From: Rhodohalobacter halophilus
GTDB lineage: Bacteria > Bacteroidota > Rhodothermia > Balneolales > Balneolaceae
Assembly: GCF_001715195.1 (NCBI RefSeq)
Contig: NZ_MDWE01000007.1
Span: 62,001 to 126,000 of the forward strand
Direction of reading: 5' to 3'
DNA length: 64,000 nucleotides
Below, one piece after another: positions 9,369 through 18,172 of this stretch. The notes beneath the pieces were generated by a model that made no database searches, had not been told where the DNA came from, and worked only from the letters and a program-made list of their open reading frames with translations. Position 1 is the first letter of the stretch. Each line of letters starts with the position of its first letter. Both the position numbers and the translations under genes were made by a program.

Positions 9369-9527
9369 ATGAGCAAGAGAAAAGAGTGTCCCGGTTGCGC
9401 AATGGAGGTTGATGCAGAAGAGGAGGTGTGCCCCATTTGCGGTTACGAATTTCCCAGGCAACCGGCCGGGGTAAAGGTTGCCGTATGGCTGTTAATTATT
9501 TTAATGCTCTTGTGGGTTTTTTTCTAA
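9369..9527 (+). CDS. 52-residue zinc-ribbon membrane microprotein
   Basis: This short open frame starts at ATG 9369 and stops at TAA 9525-9527. Residues 7-24 carry two CxxC knuckles (CPGC and CPIC) 10 residues apart, typical of a small zinc ribbon. Residues 36-52 are a single hydrophobic helix (VKVAVWLLIILMLLWVFF) running to the end. It would be a cytoplasmic zinc ribbon anchored by a C-terminal helix. The clean domain plan argues that it is real despite its size. Function and partners are unknown. Confidence 0.6.
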   Translation: MSKRKECPGCAMEVDAEEEVCPICGYEFPRQPAGVKVAVWLLIILMLLWVFF

Positions 9528-9599
9528 ATGTGTTGGTGAAAGCTGATCTGTCACCCTGTTGCTCTCCAAGCCCGATTCAGATATGATGATAGGCAAGCT

Positions 9600-10712
9600 T
9601 CACTCAAATGCCTGAAACTCCTTCGGCAGATCGTGCTCAAGTTTCATTCCGGTAATCATAGTGCGGTATTCGTGTCTGAGAGCAGTTTTGGAGCGAAGTT
9701 CAGCAAAGCGGCGGCTTTTAATGTTGCTCGGTAACCCGAGGAGTTTTCGCAGCTCGGAGTCGTAATAGTTTATTTGGTTGTTTTGCCACAGCAGTTCACT
9801 GAATGAGAATTCAGGGTTAAATGTAAACTCTCCCGGTTCAAAACGTTCAGGTTCCGCTTTTGGGTTGATGTCGAGATTAAAGAAGTTCAACAATCGGGAA
9901 AGAACAATTTTAGAGGCTCTGAATTTTGACTCAACGGAGTAACCGGCAATATGGGGAGTGGCAATAAATGCTTTTTTAGCAATTCTGTCTCTGAAGTTTG
10001 GTTCATCTTCCCAAACATCCAATACATAGTTATGTATGACCTTTTGTTGATGTAGATCATGCAGTGCTGCTTCATCAATAACCCCGCCGCGGCTCGCATT
10101 TACAATTAGCTCAAACCCATGTTGCAACCACTCTCTGCCGCCAAGATGATTTGTGGGATTATTGCCGATCATAGTCAGCGGGGTATGAAAAGTGAGAATA
10201 TCTGATGTGAGCAACTCATCAACGGAAACGCTTGAAAAATTTGGGTCGATCTTGGCTTTAGGCGGATCGTAGGCCAGATAAGTTATGCCAAGGTTTTTTA
10301 ACAGTCGAATGACCGCTCCGCCAGTGTGGCCGCATCCAACAATCCCGACACTCTTTTTCATTAAATCTGTTGATGTTTTTTCAGCCCATCGGTAGAGCAC
10401 TGTTAAGACATACTCGGCAACGGCGTTGGCGTTGCATCCCTCCGACTGTGAAAATTCAATCCCCAACCTTGTCAGGTGCTCCCGGTCAACATGATCTGTA
10501 CCGGCTGTTGCGGTTCCGATAAATTGTAAATTACCGGCTTCAGGCAGTGTTGGTGGGTTGATGGGGGTGACGGTGCGAATCAGCAGGGCGTCATAACGGG
10601 TCACGTTGTCCGGAAGACCTTTTGCAGGATCGAAACGGGTAAGTTCAGCCTCTTTCGGGAGGAGCTCATCCAGGTACTTCAGATATTGATCAGCCAGAAT
10701 TTGGACGGACAT
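9600..10712 (-). CDS. pdxB: 4-phosphoerythronate dehydrogenase
   Basis: A D-2-hydroxyacid dehydrogenase that oxidises 4-phospho-D-erythronate in the DXP-dependent route to pyridoxal phosphate. The 370 residues have the catalytic Arg208 (ASRGG), a Glu in DVWEDEP (232-238) and His254 (TPHIAGYS), and an NAD-binding GCGHTGG at 126-132. The extra C-terminal part (about 285-370) distinguishes PdxB from SerA and other short dehydrogenases. It is divergent from the phosphorylase gene with a 103-bp gap. Other pyridoxine genes are not in the window. Confidence 0.88.
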   Translation of the reverse strand: MSVQILADQYLKYLDELLPKEAELTRFDPAKGLPDNVTRYDALLIRTVTPINPPTLPEAGNLQFIGTATAGTDHVDREHLTRLGIEFSQSEGCNANAVAEYVLTVLYRWAEKTSTDLMKKSVGIVGCGHTGGAVIRLLKNLGITYLAYDPPKAKIDPNFSSVSVDELLTSDILTFHTPLTMIGNNPTNHLGGREWLQHGFELIVNASRGGVIDEAALHDLHQQKVIHNYVLDVWEDEPNFRDRIAKKAFIATPHIAGYSVESKFRASKIVLSRLLNFFNLDINPKAEPERFEPGEFTFNPEFSFSELLWQNNQINYYDSELRKLLGLPSNIKSRRFAELRSKTALRHEYRTMITGMKLEHDLPKEFQAFE

Positions 10713-10815
10713 GGAATTGATTTAGATTCAGAAAGATGAACGATCAAATTATGTATATTGATGTAGTTTACAAATCGTTGAGAATAAAACAGTTTGAATA
10801 GAAATTATTGTAGTA

Positions 10816-12162
10816 ATGCCCGAACAAAGCTATAACGTTGTCACGCTGATCCGCAAAAAAAGAGACGGTAAAACTCTTTCAGAAAGTGAAATTTCCTGGT
10901 TGATCCGCGCCTATACGGATGATAAAGTGCCGGATTATCAGATGAGTTCTTTTTTAATGGCTTGCTATCTTAACGGGCTAAACACCGAGGAGGCCGCCTA
11001 TTTGACCCGCTCGATGCTGCACAGCGGAATTGTGGTTGATTTGAGTGATACCGAAGGGCTTAAAGTAGATAAACACTCTACAGGCGGAGTGGGTGATAAA
11101 CTCTCGCTGATTCTAGCTCCTATTGTTGCTTCGTGCGGAGTTCCGGTTCCCATGATTTCGGGGCGAGGGCTTGGCCATACCGGGGGAACGCTCGACAAGC
11201 TGGAGTCGATTCCGGGTTTTACGGTCGATGTAGATCTGGAACGATATAAAGAGATTTTAAAAAAGCAGAATCTGGTACTGGTTGGGCAAACTGAGGAGAT
11301 TGCCCCGGCCGATAAGCGCCTCTATGCGCTTCGGGATGTGACGGCCACCGTGGAGTCTATTCCGCTCATCGCCGGAAGTATTATGAGTAAAAAACTTGCC
11401 GAGGGAATAGACGCTTTGGTTCTGGACGTTAAGTTTGGCTCCGGTGCATTCATGAAAAAACATGAAGATGCTGCTGAGCTGGCAAAAACATTGGTTGGTA
11501 TCGGTGAAGAGTTTGGGAAGCAGACAATCGCCTATTTAACCAATATGGAGCAACCGCTCGGGTATGCGGTAGGAAACTGGCTCGAAGTAAAAGAGTCGAT
11601 CGAGTGCCTGAATGGGGAAGGACCGGAGGATGTGATGGAGATTACTCATCTTTTGGCCGGAACAATGATTTACCTCGGGAAGAGAGCCGATTCTGTTGAG
11701 GAGGGAATTAAGATGAGCCGAATAGCTGTAGAGGACGGTTCCGCTCTGAACAAGTGGATAGATATTGTTGAAGAGCAGGGTGGAGATATCAATGTTGTGA
11801 AGGATCCCGCAAGTTATCCGGAAGCAGATGTGATTGAGGATGTAAAATCTGAAAGGAGCGGATATGTGACGGAGATGGATGCTTTTGCGTTAGGGATGGT
11901 TTCGGTAGAACTTGGAGCCGGCAGAAAAGCAAAAGAGGATAATGTGGATCCCCGGGCCGGTTTTGTGTTGAAGAAAAAAATAGGTGATAAAATTGAAAAG
12001 GGTGAAACAATTGCCACCCTTCATACGAACAAGAAGGAAATGTTAGATACTGCTAAAAAAGGAATAGTTGAGGCGATAACAATTAGAGACATCGAGCCTA
12101 AACCTCTCCGCAGAATCACGCATCGGGTTGATATGGACGGAATTCATGATTATGATGGATAA
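10816..12162 (+). CDS. Pyrimidine-nucleoside / thymidine phosphorylase
   Basis: This enzyme splits thymidine or other pyrimidine nucleosides with phosphate to base and (deoxy)ribose-1-phosphate. The 448 residues match the family length. The signature SGRGLGHTGGTLDKLESIPG is at about 115-134, preceded by the phosphate-binding KHSTGGVGDK (86-95). The C-terminal domain with the GAGRKAKED motif is intact. It could be deoA or pdp; sequence alone by eye does not decide substrate breadth. It is followed at 76 bp by pspA, probably a separate unit. Confidence 0.9.
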   Translation: MPEQSYNVVTLIRKKRDGKTLSESEISWLIRAYTDDKVPDYQMSSFLMACYLNGLNTEEAAYLTRSMLHSGIVVDLSDTEGLKVDKHSTGGVGDKLSLILAPIVASCGVPVPMISGRGLGHTGGTLDKLESIPGFTVDVDLERYKEILKKQNLVLVGQTEEIAPADKRLYALRDVTATVESIPLIAGSIMSKKLAEGIDALVLDVKFGSGAFMKKHEDAAELAKTLVGIGEEFGKQTIAYLTNMEQPLGYAVGNWLEVKESIECLNGEGPEDVMEITHLLAGTMIYLGKRADSVEEGIKMSRIAVEDGSALNKWIDIVEEQGGDINVVKDPASYPEADVIEDVKSERSGYVTEMDAFALGMVSVELGAGRKAKEDNVDPRAGFVLKKKIGDKIEKGETIATLHTNKKEMLDTAKKGIVEAITIRDIEPKPLRRITHRVDMDGIHDYDG

Positions 12163-12237
12163 AACGTTGTTCAACCCGGAAAAAAGAGTACATTTATATC
12201 AATCAACCGATTCCGGCTTAAACTAAAACCCAATACC

Positions 12238-12996
12238 ATGTTTCAACGATTTATACGAGCCATCAAGTCAATGTTTGGCGGATTTGTAAGCTCAATGGAA
12301 GACCCAAAACTGATTCTTGAGCAAAATATTCGGGAACTGAATGATCAGATTCCTCAGATGAATGAAAATATTGCCACTGTTAAAGCCAATGCTGTGATGC
12401 TTCGTAAAGAGGTAGACCGGTATCAGAAGCAGATCAACGAAGTTACGGCTAAAATTAAATCTGCGATCAACGCAGATCGGGATGATCTTGCTGAAGGGTA
12501 CGCGCTGCAGCTGGAAAAAGCGCGGGAGAATTTGGAGCATTCGCGGGAGCAACTCAAGTTTGCCGATCAGGCGTATGAAAAAGCAATTAAGGTGAAGAAG
12601 GCTTTTATGCGCGAGAAAGATCGCAAAATTAAAGAGGCGCGGGAAGCCCTTCGTGCCAGCGAACGTGCAGAATGGCAGGCAAAAGTGGCCGATGCACTGG
12701 AGTCATTCGAAGCGGGCGGACTTGACCACACCCACAACGAAATGGTTAACCGCCTTAATGAGGAGACTGCACGAAATGAGGCCCGGATGGAAATTGCCCT
12801 GGAAAGTGTGGATACCGAAACCATGGAGATTGAGGCTAATGCGGAGAAGCTTCGCGCTCAGGAACTGGTAAACCAGTTTAAACAGGAGATGGGGAAAGCC
12901 CCCAAGAGCGAGGAGAAGAAGATTGGTATTGAGGAATCAGAGCAGGAAGCGACTGACTCCGGAAAAACCGTTGGTCGCGACCGTACTAAATCGTAA
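12238..12996 (+). CDS. pspA: PspA/IM30 family membrane-stress protein
   Basis: PspA/IM30 proteins coat and stabilise the inner membrane under stress by forming ESCRT-III-like assemblies. The 252-residue protein has the family's amphipathic N-terminal helix (1-20), the SMEDPKLILEQ motif (19-29) and a long coiled-coil hairpin to about residue 215, then a charged variable tail. It heads a run of seven same-strand genes with gaps of at most 38 bases. No pspF or pspBC homologue is visible. Its last residues contain KTVGR, also found at the end of the next protein. Confidence 0.88.
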   Translation: MFQRFIRAIKSMFGGFVSSMEDPKLILEQNIRELNDQIPQMNENIATVKANAVMLRKEVDRYQKQINEVTAKIKSAINADRDDLAEGYALQLEKARENLEHSREQLKFADQAYEKAIKVKKAFMREKDRKIKEAREALRASERAEWQAKVADALESFEAGGLDHTHNEMVNRLNEETARNEARMEIALESVDTETMEIEANAEKLRAQELVNQFKQEMGKAPKSEEKKIGIEESEQEATDSGKTVGRDRTKS

Positions 12997-13019
12997 CTAT
13001 TTGAATGTGGTAAACAACC

Positions 13020-13439
13020 ATGGCTTCGGAAAGTGAACAGGAGCGGGAACGGCTCAAAGAGGAGTATAAAGAGCATTACCGAAAGATTCGGGATGCGAAG
13101 GAGAAGCTGCGAAGGTCGGGCTATGTGAAAAATGTGAATGAAGCTCTGCAGCAGATGAATGCAGATGAACTGTTGGCGTCGGTAGATCAGTTTCTTGGAA
13201 AGGTGCGTACAAAAATGGCAGGACTCGAAGCGCGTCTCGATGTGGCGATGGATCACTTGATGGATGATCAGCCGGATGAAGCTGAACTGGATGAGCAGAT
13301 GAAAAAAGAGAAAGCCAAGGATACACTCAAACAGATCAAACTGGAGATGGGGCTGCTATACAGCGAAATTGAAGAGCAGGCGAATGGCCTTCATGTAGAT
13401 AAAACCGTTGGCAGAAAAACAGAGTCGCACTCTGAGTAA
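13020..13439 (+). CDS. Coiled-coil protein of the pspA operon, unknown
   Basis: A 139-residue protein with no family I recognise. It is strongly charged, predicted helical and coiled throughout, with no signal peptide or membrane helix. It starts 23 bases after pspA. Residues about 40-70 have a less charged amphipathic character. The C-terminus carries KTVGR, matching the pspA tail, which hints at a shared binding partner or shared ancestry. A role with PspA is inferred from position only. Confidence 0.7.
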   Translation: MASESEQERERLKEEYKEHYRKIRDAKEKLRRSGYVKNVNEALQQMNADELLASVDQFLGKVRTKMAGLEARLDVAMDHLMDDQPDEAELDEQMKKEKAKDTLKQIKLEMGLLYSEIEEQANGLHVDKTVGRKTESHSE

Positions 13440-13455
13440 CCGAAAGACGAGGAGA

Positions 13456-14340
13456 ATGAGTAAAGAATCGGACGAACATATTAATTTTACGAAAGAGGCA
13501 TTTCTGCACCCTGCCAATCTGGTGTGTCTTCTGGCGGGTACCATATCGGCATTTGTTTTTAACGATATCGGGTTTGTTTCAAGCACGGTGCTTACGTTTA
13601 CAATCGGGGCAGAACTATTCTATCTTGGCGTGGTTCCCAACCTTCCCTCCTACCGAAAGAATATCAGGCTGAAGAAGAAAAAAGAGCGGAATGAGGTGAA
13701 CGGAGATAAGACCCTTTTTCACGGACTTGACCCACGCTCTCAAAAGCGATTTTTAGTGTTGAAGCACATCACCAATGAAGTACAGAAAAACTTTGAGACT
13801 CTGCCATACAGCTCTCAGGGCATGCTCGAGCATATCAAAAACAAGATGGATGATTTGCTCTCTACCTATCTGACCCTGCTGGAAATGAATCGAAGATTTC
13901 AGATCTATATGAACTCTGAAGCAGAGGATGAAATCCGAAAAAAGGTGCAGGAACAAGAAGGTGAGCTGGATCAGATCGATTCGGAGAAGCTTAAGAAAAC
14001 CCGTGAGCGCCGTCTGGAGATCCTCAAAAAACGCCTGAAAAAGTTTGATGCCGCTAAAGAGAAGTTTTTAATCTGTGAAACACACCTCGAAACGATTGAG
14101 GATGCAATTCGCTATATTTACGAACAGTCGATGACGATGCCGAATGCAGAGGATGTTGGCCTGCAGCTCGATCACCTGGTCACCGAAATGGAGGAGACCA
14201 CACAGATCATCGAAGAGCTGGATCAGGATCTGTTACCCGGATTCGAAAATATCGATCACGAACTGGAACTTGCAGAGCTTAGAAAAGAGGCGGAAGCACT
14301 TCATAAAGAGACAGAACAAAAAGTAAAGACCAAAACATGA
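13456..14340 (+). CDS. Membrane-anchored coiled-coil protein of the pspA operon
   Basis: A 294-residue protein of unknown function. Two hydrophobic helices (about residues 15-60) form a hairpin anchor, and the rest is a long cytoplasmic coiled-coil region with many Glu/Lys. I chose ATG 13456 (preceded by AGGAG, though only one base away). An in-frame TTG at 13408 would overlap the upstream gene by 32 bases and is less likely. Its stop overlaps the next gene as ATGA, implying translational coupling. Position suggests a membrane partner for PspA. Confidence 0.72.
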   Translation: MSKESDEHINFTKEAFLHPANLVCLLAGTISAFVFNDIGFVSSTVLTFTIGAELFYLGVVPNLPSYRKNIRLKKKKERNEVNGDKTLFHGLDPRSQKRFLVLKHITNEVQKNFETLPYSSQGMLEHIKNKMDDLLSTYLTLLEMNRRFQIYMNSEAEDEIRKKVQEQEGELDQIDSEKLKKTRERRLEILKKRLKKFDAAKEKFLICETHLETIEDAIRYIYEQSMTMPNAEDVGLQLDHLVTEMEETTQIIEELDQDLLPGFENIDHELELAELRKEAEALHKETEQKVKTKT

Positions 14341-15122
14341 AAGACTATACATTTGACACGCTGTTGCTCGAAACGGATGAAAACGGAATTGCGGTATTGA
14401 CGATCAATCGCCCGGATAAACTGAATGCCTTGAACAATACAGTTCTGGATGAGCTGGAAGAGGCAATTGAAAACATAGAAAAGGATGATGATATTCGGGC
14501 AGTTATCGTGACCGGCGCCGGAGAGAAGGCGTTTGTAGCCGGTGCGGATATCAAAGAGCTCAACACGCTGAATAAAAAACAGGGTGAAAAGCAGTCAGAA
14601 AGAGGCCAAAAAGTGTTTTTTAAGATAGAGAACTGCTCCAAGCCGATGATTGCCGTGGTAAACGGCTATGCGTTGGGTGGCGGTTCTGAACTGGCGATGG
14701 CCTGCCATATTCGTATTGCTGAGGAGAACGCTGTTTTTGGTCTGCCGGAAGTTGGCCTCGGGTTAATTCCCGGATATGGAGGCACACAGCGGCTACCGCA
14801 GCTGGTCGGGAAATCAAAAGCGATGGAGATGATTTTGACAGGCGGACAGATGAAGGCTGAGGAGGCATATCAAACCGGGCTGGCCGGGCATATTGCAGAG
14901 CCGGGTAAGGGTGTTGGAAAGGCGAAGGAACTTGCCGTTAAAATGCTCAAAAACGGACCGGTTGCACTCGCCAAAGCGATTAAAGCGGTAAATGCAGGTT
15001 ATCGGGTGAAAGGCTTTGCCGATGAGGCGGAACAGTTTGGAGAACTCTGCGAGACGGAAGATTTCAAAGAGGGTACCTCTGCATTTCTTGAGAAACGGAA
15101 ACCAAATTTCCGGGGGCGTTAA
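14337..15122 (+). CDS. Enoyl-CoA hydratase
   Basis: A crotonase-fold enzyme that adds water to 2-enoyl-CoA during fatty-acid beta-oxidation or a related pathway. The 261 residues include the CoA/oxyanion segment AFVAGADIKEL (65-75) and both catalytic glutamates, Glu118 (GGGSELA) and Glu138 (LPEVGLG), separated by 20 residues as in crotonase. Its start overlaps the preceding stop by four bases. The lack of other beta-oxidation genes nearby leaves the physiological substrate open. Confidence 0.9.
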   Translation: MKDYTFDTLLLETDENGIAVLTINRPDKLNALNNTVLDELEEAIENIEKDDDIRAVIVTGAGEKAFVAGADIKELNTLNKKQGEKQSERGQKVFFKIENCSKPMIAVVNGYALGGGSELAMACHIRIAEENAVFGLPEVGLGLIPGYGGTQRLPQLVGKSKAMEMILTGGQMKAEEAYQTGLAGHIAEPGKGVGKAKELAVKMLKNGPVALAKAIKAVNAGYRVKGFADEAEQFGELCETEDFKEGTSAFLEKRKPNFRGR

Positions 15123-15134
15123 GGTTTTTAGAGA

Positions 15135-16418
15135 ATGCCTGAATTTATCATAATTACCATCACAATTCTCTTCAGCGGATTTTTTTCCGGGTCTGAAATG
15201 GCGTTTGTATCGGCCAACAGACTTAAGCTCGAAATAGAGTCGCGCAAGAATACGCTCACGGGGAGATCTCTAGCTTTTTTCAGTGAAAAACCGGAGACCT
15301 TTCTTACCACAACGCTGGTTGGAAATAACATCGTAAACGTGCTATATGCAACGCTGATGGCGATCTTTCTGGTGGAGCCGATTAACCGTATCTATGAAGG
15401 ATATTTTGGGGTTGAACCTTCCATTGGGATGGTGCTTTTTATTCAGACCCTGATCGCTTCGATTATCATTCTGTTGATCGGGGAAATTCTATTCAAGGCG
15501 ATATTTAGAATTCAGGCAGATTTTATGGTAAAAGTGATTGCCGTACCGCTACGGCTCATCAATTACCTATTGCGGCCACTGATTGCGATTTCCAATTCGA
15601 GCTCAAGTATATTGGTTAAATGGCTGAAGGTAGGCAACGAGCGCAGTGATAAGGTCTTTCGCCGGCAGGATGTGGAGATGATTTTTAAAGAACTGCGAGA
15701 CAGCGGAGGAAGTGAAGATATCGACCAGGATGATTCTGAGATTCTTCATAACGTGCTTGAACTCTCCAATAAACGGGTACGTGATACCATGGTTCCCCGA
15801 ACGGAGATTATTGCAATCGACAAAAATGCATCGATAGAAGAACTGAAAAATCTGTTTATCACCTCCGGGTTTTCCAAAATCCCGGTCTATCAGGATACGA
15901 TTGATGACATTATTGGAGTTGTCTTTGCGTATGATCTTTTCAGCAATCCGGAGCAGATCAGTGACATTCTACGTCCCGTAAAATTGATTCCATCCAGCAA
16001 GAAATCGAAAGATTTGCTTCAGGAGTTTCGTCAAACCAATATTTCCGTTGCCATAGTCATTGATGAGTATGGCGGAACAGCAGGGATGGTTACCATAGAA
16101 GACCTGATTGAAGAGGTTGTTGGGGATATCCAGGATGAGTATGATAAAACCGACGAGGTGATCAAAAAAATATCTGATAATACCTATGTGATCTCCGGAA
16201 ATGTAGAACTTGACGAACTGGAAGAGGCCTATTCTGAAATTCAGCTGCAAGACTCTGAGGATGAGTTTGAAACCGTTGCCGGCTATATAATAAGTCATAT
16301 TGGCCGCATCCCAAAAGTGAATGAGGAGATTCAGATCCAGGGGAACACATTTATCATCAGTAAGGCAACACCGAGCCGAATAGAAACGGTGAAACTAATT
16401 CTGGGCACTTCCGAATAG
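15135..16418 (+). CDS. CNNM/CBS/CorC-HlyC transporter-like membrane protein
   Basis: A DUF21/CNNM family integral membrane protein, in the group annotated as hemolysin C, CorC or GldE. Membrane helices lie in about residues 1-155 with a small-residue GFFSGSEMAF start. Two CBS modules follow (about 218-275 and 283-333, including MVPRTEI and DEYGGTAG), then a CorC_HlyC domain (about 340-425). Members are linked to magnesium/cobalt efflux, and in Bacteroidota to gliding/secretion accessory functions. No gliding genes are adjacent, so the efflux-type label is safer. Confidence 0.88.
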   Translation: MPEFIIITITILFSGFFSGSEMAFVSANRLKLEIESRKNTLTGRSLAFFSEKPETFLTTTLVGNNIVNVLYATLMAIFLVEPINRIYEGYFGVEPSIGMVLFIQTLIASIIILLIGEILFKAIFRIQADFMVKVIAVPLRLINYLLRPLIAISNSSSSILVKWLKVGNERSDKVFRRQDVEMIFKELRDSGGSEDIDQDDSEILHNVLELSNKRVRDTMVPRTEIIAIDKNASIEELKNLFITSGFSKIPVYQDTIDDIIGVVFAYDLFSNPEQISDILRPVKLIPSSKKSKDLLQEFRQTNISVAIVIDEYGGTAGMVTIEDLIEEVVGDIQDEYDKTDEVIKKISDNTYVISGNVELDELEEAYSEIQLQDSEDEFETVAGYIISHIGRIPKVNEEIQIQGNTFIISKATPSRIETVKLILGTSE

Positions 16419-16456
16419 TATTCTGCCAATTCCGGTGTGAACATAACCCGACAACT

Positions 16457-18169
16457 ATGCTATCTCAATATCCAGACTGGGCTCAATTTCTCGCAAAAAA
16501 ATATTTAAGCCGAACGCTCAATCAATTTATTCTGCACGGAAACGTGCACGACCTGGTGTCCGTCGGGCAAGAGAGTGATCGGCGATTTTTGCGGTTGAAA
16601 ACCTTTCTGTCTGAGGAGTTTTTCGGTGCACGCGACATCGTCATTTTTTACGATCGTTCCTCCGGAATCTATTTCAGGGATCAGGAGTCGCAAAAGGATT
16701 TTAACCGTGCAATTGCCGGCCGGGATTCATTAACAGGTACAGATTATTCCAAAAAATTACCGAAAGATCCTGTAGGAGCTTTTTCAGTACTTGAGCAGTA
16801 TTTTCGTATCCGTCTGGATCAGAAGAAAAGTATTGCCCTGATCGTGGATTATGCTGAAACGATTACCCCGGCAAATGAGGCGGGAAGCACCGGAACAGAA
16901 GATCGGAATGCATTGGTCTACCTGATGAAGTGGGCGCACGACCCGCTATTTCTGGCGTCCGATTTTACCACAGTACTTCTGACAGAAAATTTGTCTGACC
17001 TGAACCGCTCTCTGGTCCAGAACCCTTATACATCAAGCTTAAAAATTTCTCTTCCTTTTGAAGAGGATCGGCTGACCTATCTGGAGCAATTTTCCAGAGA
17101 ACACAATTTTGAAGAGATTTCGGTGGTTCCCATTCATGTAGCGGCTCAAATGACTGCAGGCCTTGGGTTCTTGAAACTGAAGGCCATCCTTTCTAATGCT
17201 GTTGAGAACAGCGAAACGATTACCTACTCATCCCTGACGAAGATTAAAAAAGAGCTGATTGAATCTGAAGCGTACGGGTTGATTGAATTTATTCCATCAA
17301 ACAGTTCACTGGATGCAGTTGCCGGCCATACGAATGTGAAGAGACATTTGAGATCTGCAGTTCAGGCTCTGAAGAATGGTCGCCGTGATGTGCTGCCCAT
17401 GGGGTATTTGGTGTGCGGGCCGGTGGGTACAGGAAAAACCTTTCTGGTCACATCCTTTGCCGGAGAGGTGGGTGTACCAATGGTGAAGCTGAAAAATTTC
17501 AGAAGTCAGTGGCAGGGAGTGACTGAGGGAAATCTCGAAAAAATCCTGTCGCTATTGAAGGCGATGTCTCCTGTTGCAGTGATGATTGATGAGGCTGATG
17601 CCTATCTCGGCGACCGATCCGCATCGGGCGACAGCGGTGTGTCGAGCCGGGTGTTTTCCCAGATTGCTACGGCTATGAGCGATACATCCAATCGCGGGAG
17701 AATTATCTGGTTTTTGATGACGGCGCGACCGGATTTGATGCCCATTGATTTGAAGCGACAAGGGCGGGCGGAAGAGCATATTTCACTTTTCCCGCCCGAT
17801 ACGGAGGAGGAAAGAACAGAGCTGTTTGAGGTAATGAAAAAGAAGACTGGATTGAATCTGCAGGAGGATTATATTCCAAAAGTGATCAAAAAAGGTCAAA
17901 ATGTTTACTCCGGCGCCGATATGGAAGCGGCCCTCACCAGGGCGAAATTTCGCGCGGCATCAGAAAATGCCGAATCCGTTTCGGCAGAGCTTATCGATGA
18001 GGTATTTGAGGATTTTATCCCTCCAACCTACCCCGAGGAAGTTGAGCTGCAAACATTGGTTGCGGTAATTGAGTGCACATCGAAGTCGCTTCTGCCCGAA
18101 CGTTTCCGTAAAATGGACAGAGAAAAAATATTGAACCGAATCGAAGAGTTAAAGCTGAGGATACGATAG
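16457..18169 (+). CDS. AAA family ATPase with degenerate N-terminal half
   Basis: A 570-residue ATPase. The C-terminal half has Walker A GPVGTGKT (321-328), Walker B VAVMIDEAD (373-381), a sensor-1-like FLMTARPDL (419-427) and arginine-finger candidates Arg434/Arg437, so it should hydrolyse ATP and probably act as a ring. The N-terminal half (1-265) repeats the fold in outline, with a Walker-B-like IALIVDYAE (126-134) and VLLTENLSDLN, but has no Walker A. This plan resembles Ycf46-like ATPases. The target is unknown. Its place after pspA and the CNNM gene may point to membrane maintenance. Confidence 0.82.
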   Translation: MLSQYPDWAQFLAKKYLSRTLNQFILHGNVHDLVSVGQESDRRFLRLKTFLSEEFFGARDIVIFYDRSSGIYFRDQESQKDFNRAIAGRDSLTGTDYSKKLPKDPVGAFSVLEQYFRIRLDQKKSIALIVDYAETITPANEAGSTGTEDRNALVYLMKWAHDPLFLASDFTTVLLTENLSDLNRSLVQNPYTSSLKISLPFEEDRLTYLEQFSREHNFEEISVVPIHVAAQMTAGLGFLKLKAILSNAVENSETITYSSLTKIKKELIESEAYGLIEFIPSNSSLDAVAGHTNVKRHLRSAVQALKNGRRDVLPMGYLVCGPVGTGKTFLVTSFAGEVGVPMVKLKNFRSQWQGVTEGNLEKILSLLKAMSPVAVMIDEADAYLGDRSASGDSGVSSRVFSQIATAMSDTSNRGRIIWFLMTARPDLMPIDLKRQGRAEEHISLFPPDTEEERTELFEVMKKKTGLNLQEDYIPKVIKKGQNVYSGADMEAALTRAKFRAASENAESVSAELIDEVFEDFIPPTYPEEVELQTLVAVIECTSKSLLPERFRKMDREKILNRIEELKLRIR

Positions 18170-18172
18170 CAG

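Noticed and set aside
13408-13455. TTG start extending the third pspA-operon gene by 16 residues
   Set aside because: It overlaps the preceding gene by 32 bases and adds an Arg/Lys-rich stretch. ATG 13456 is better placed.
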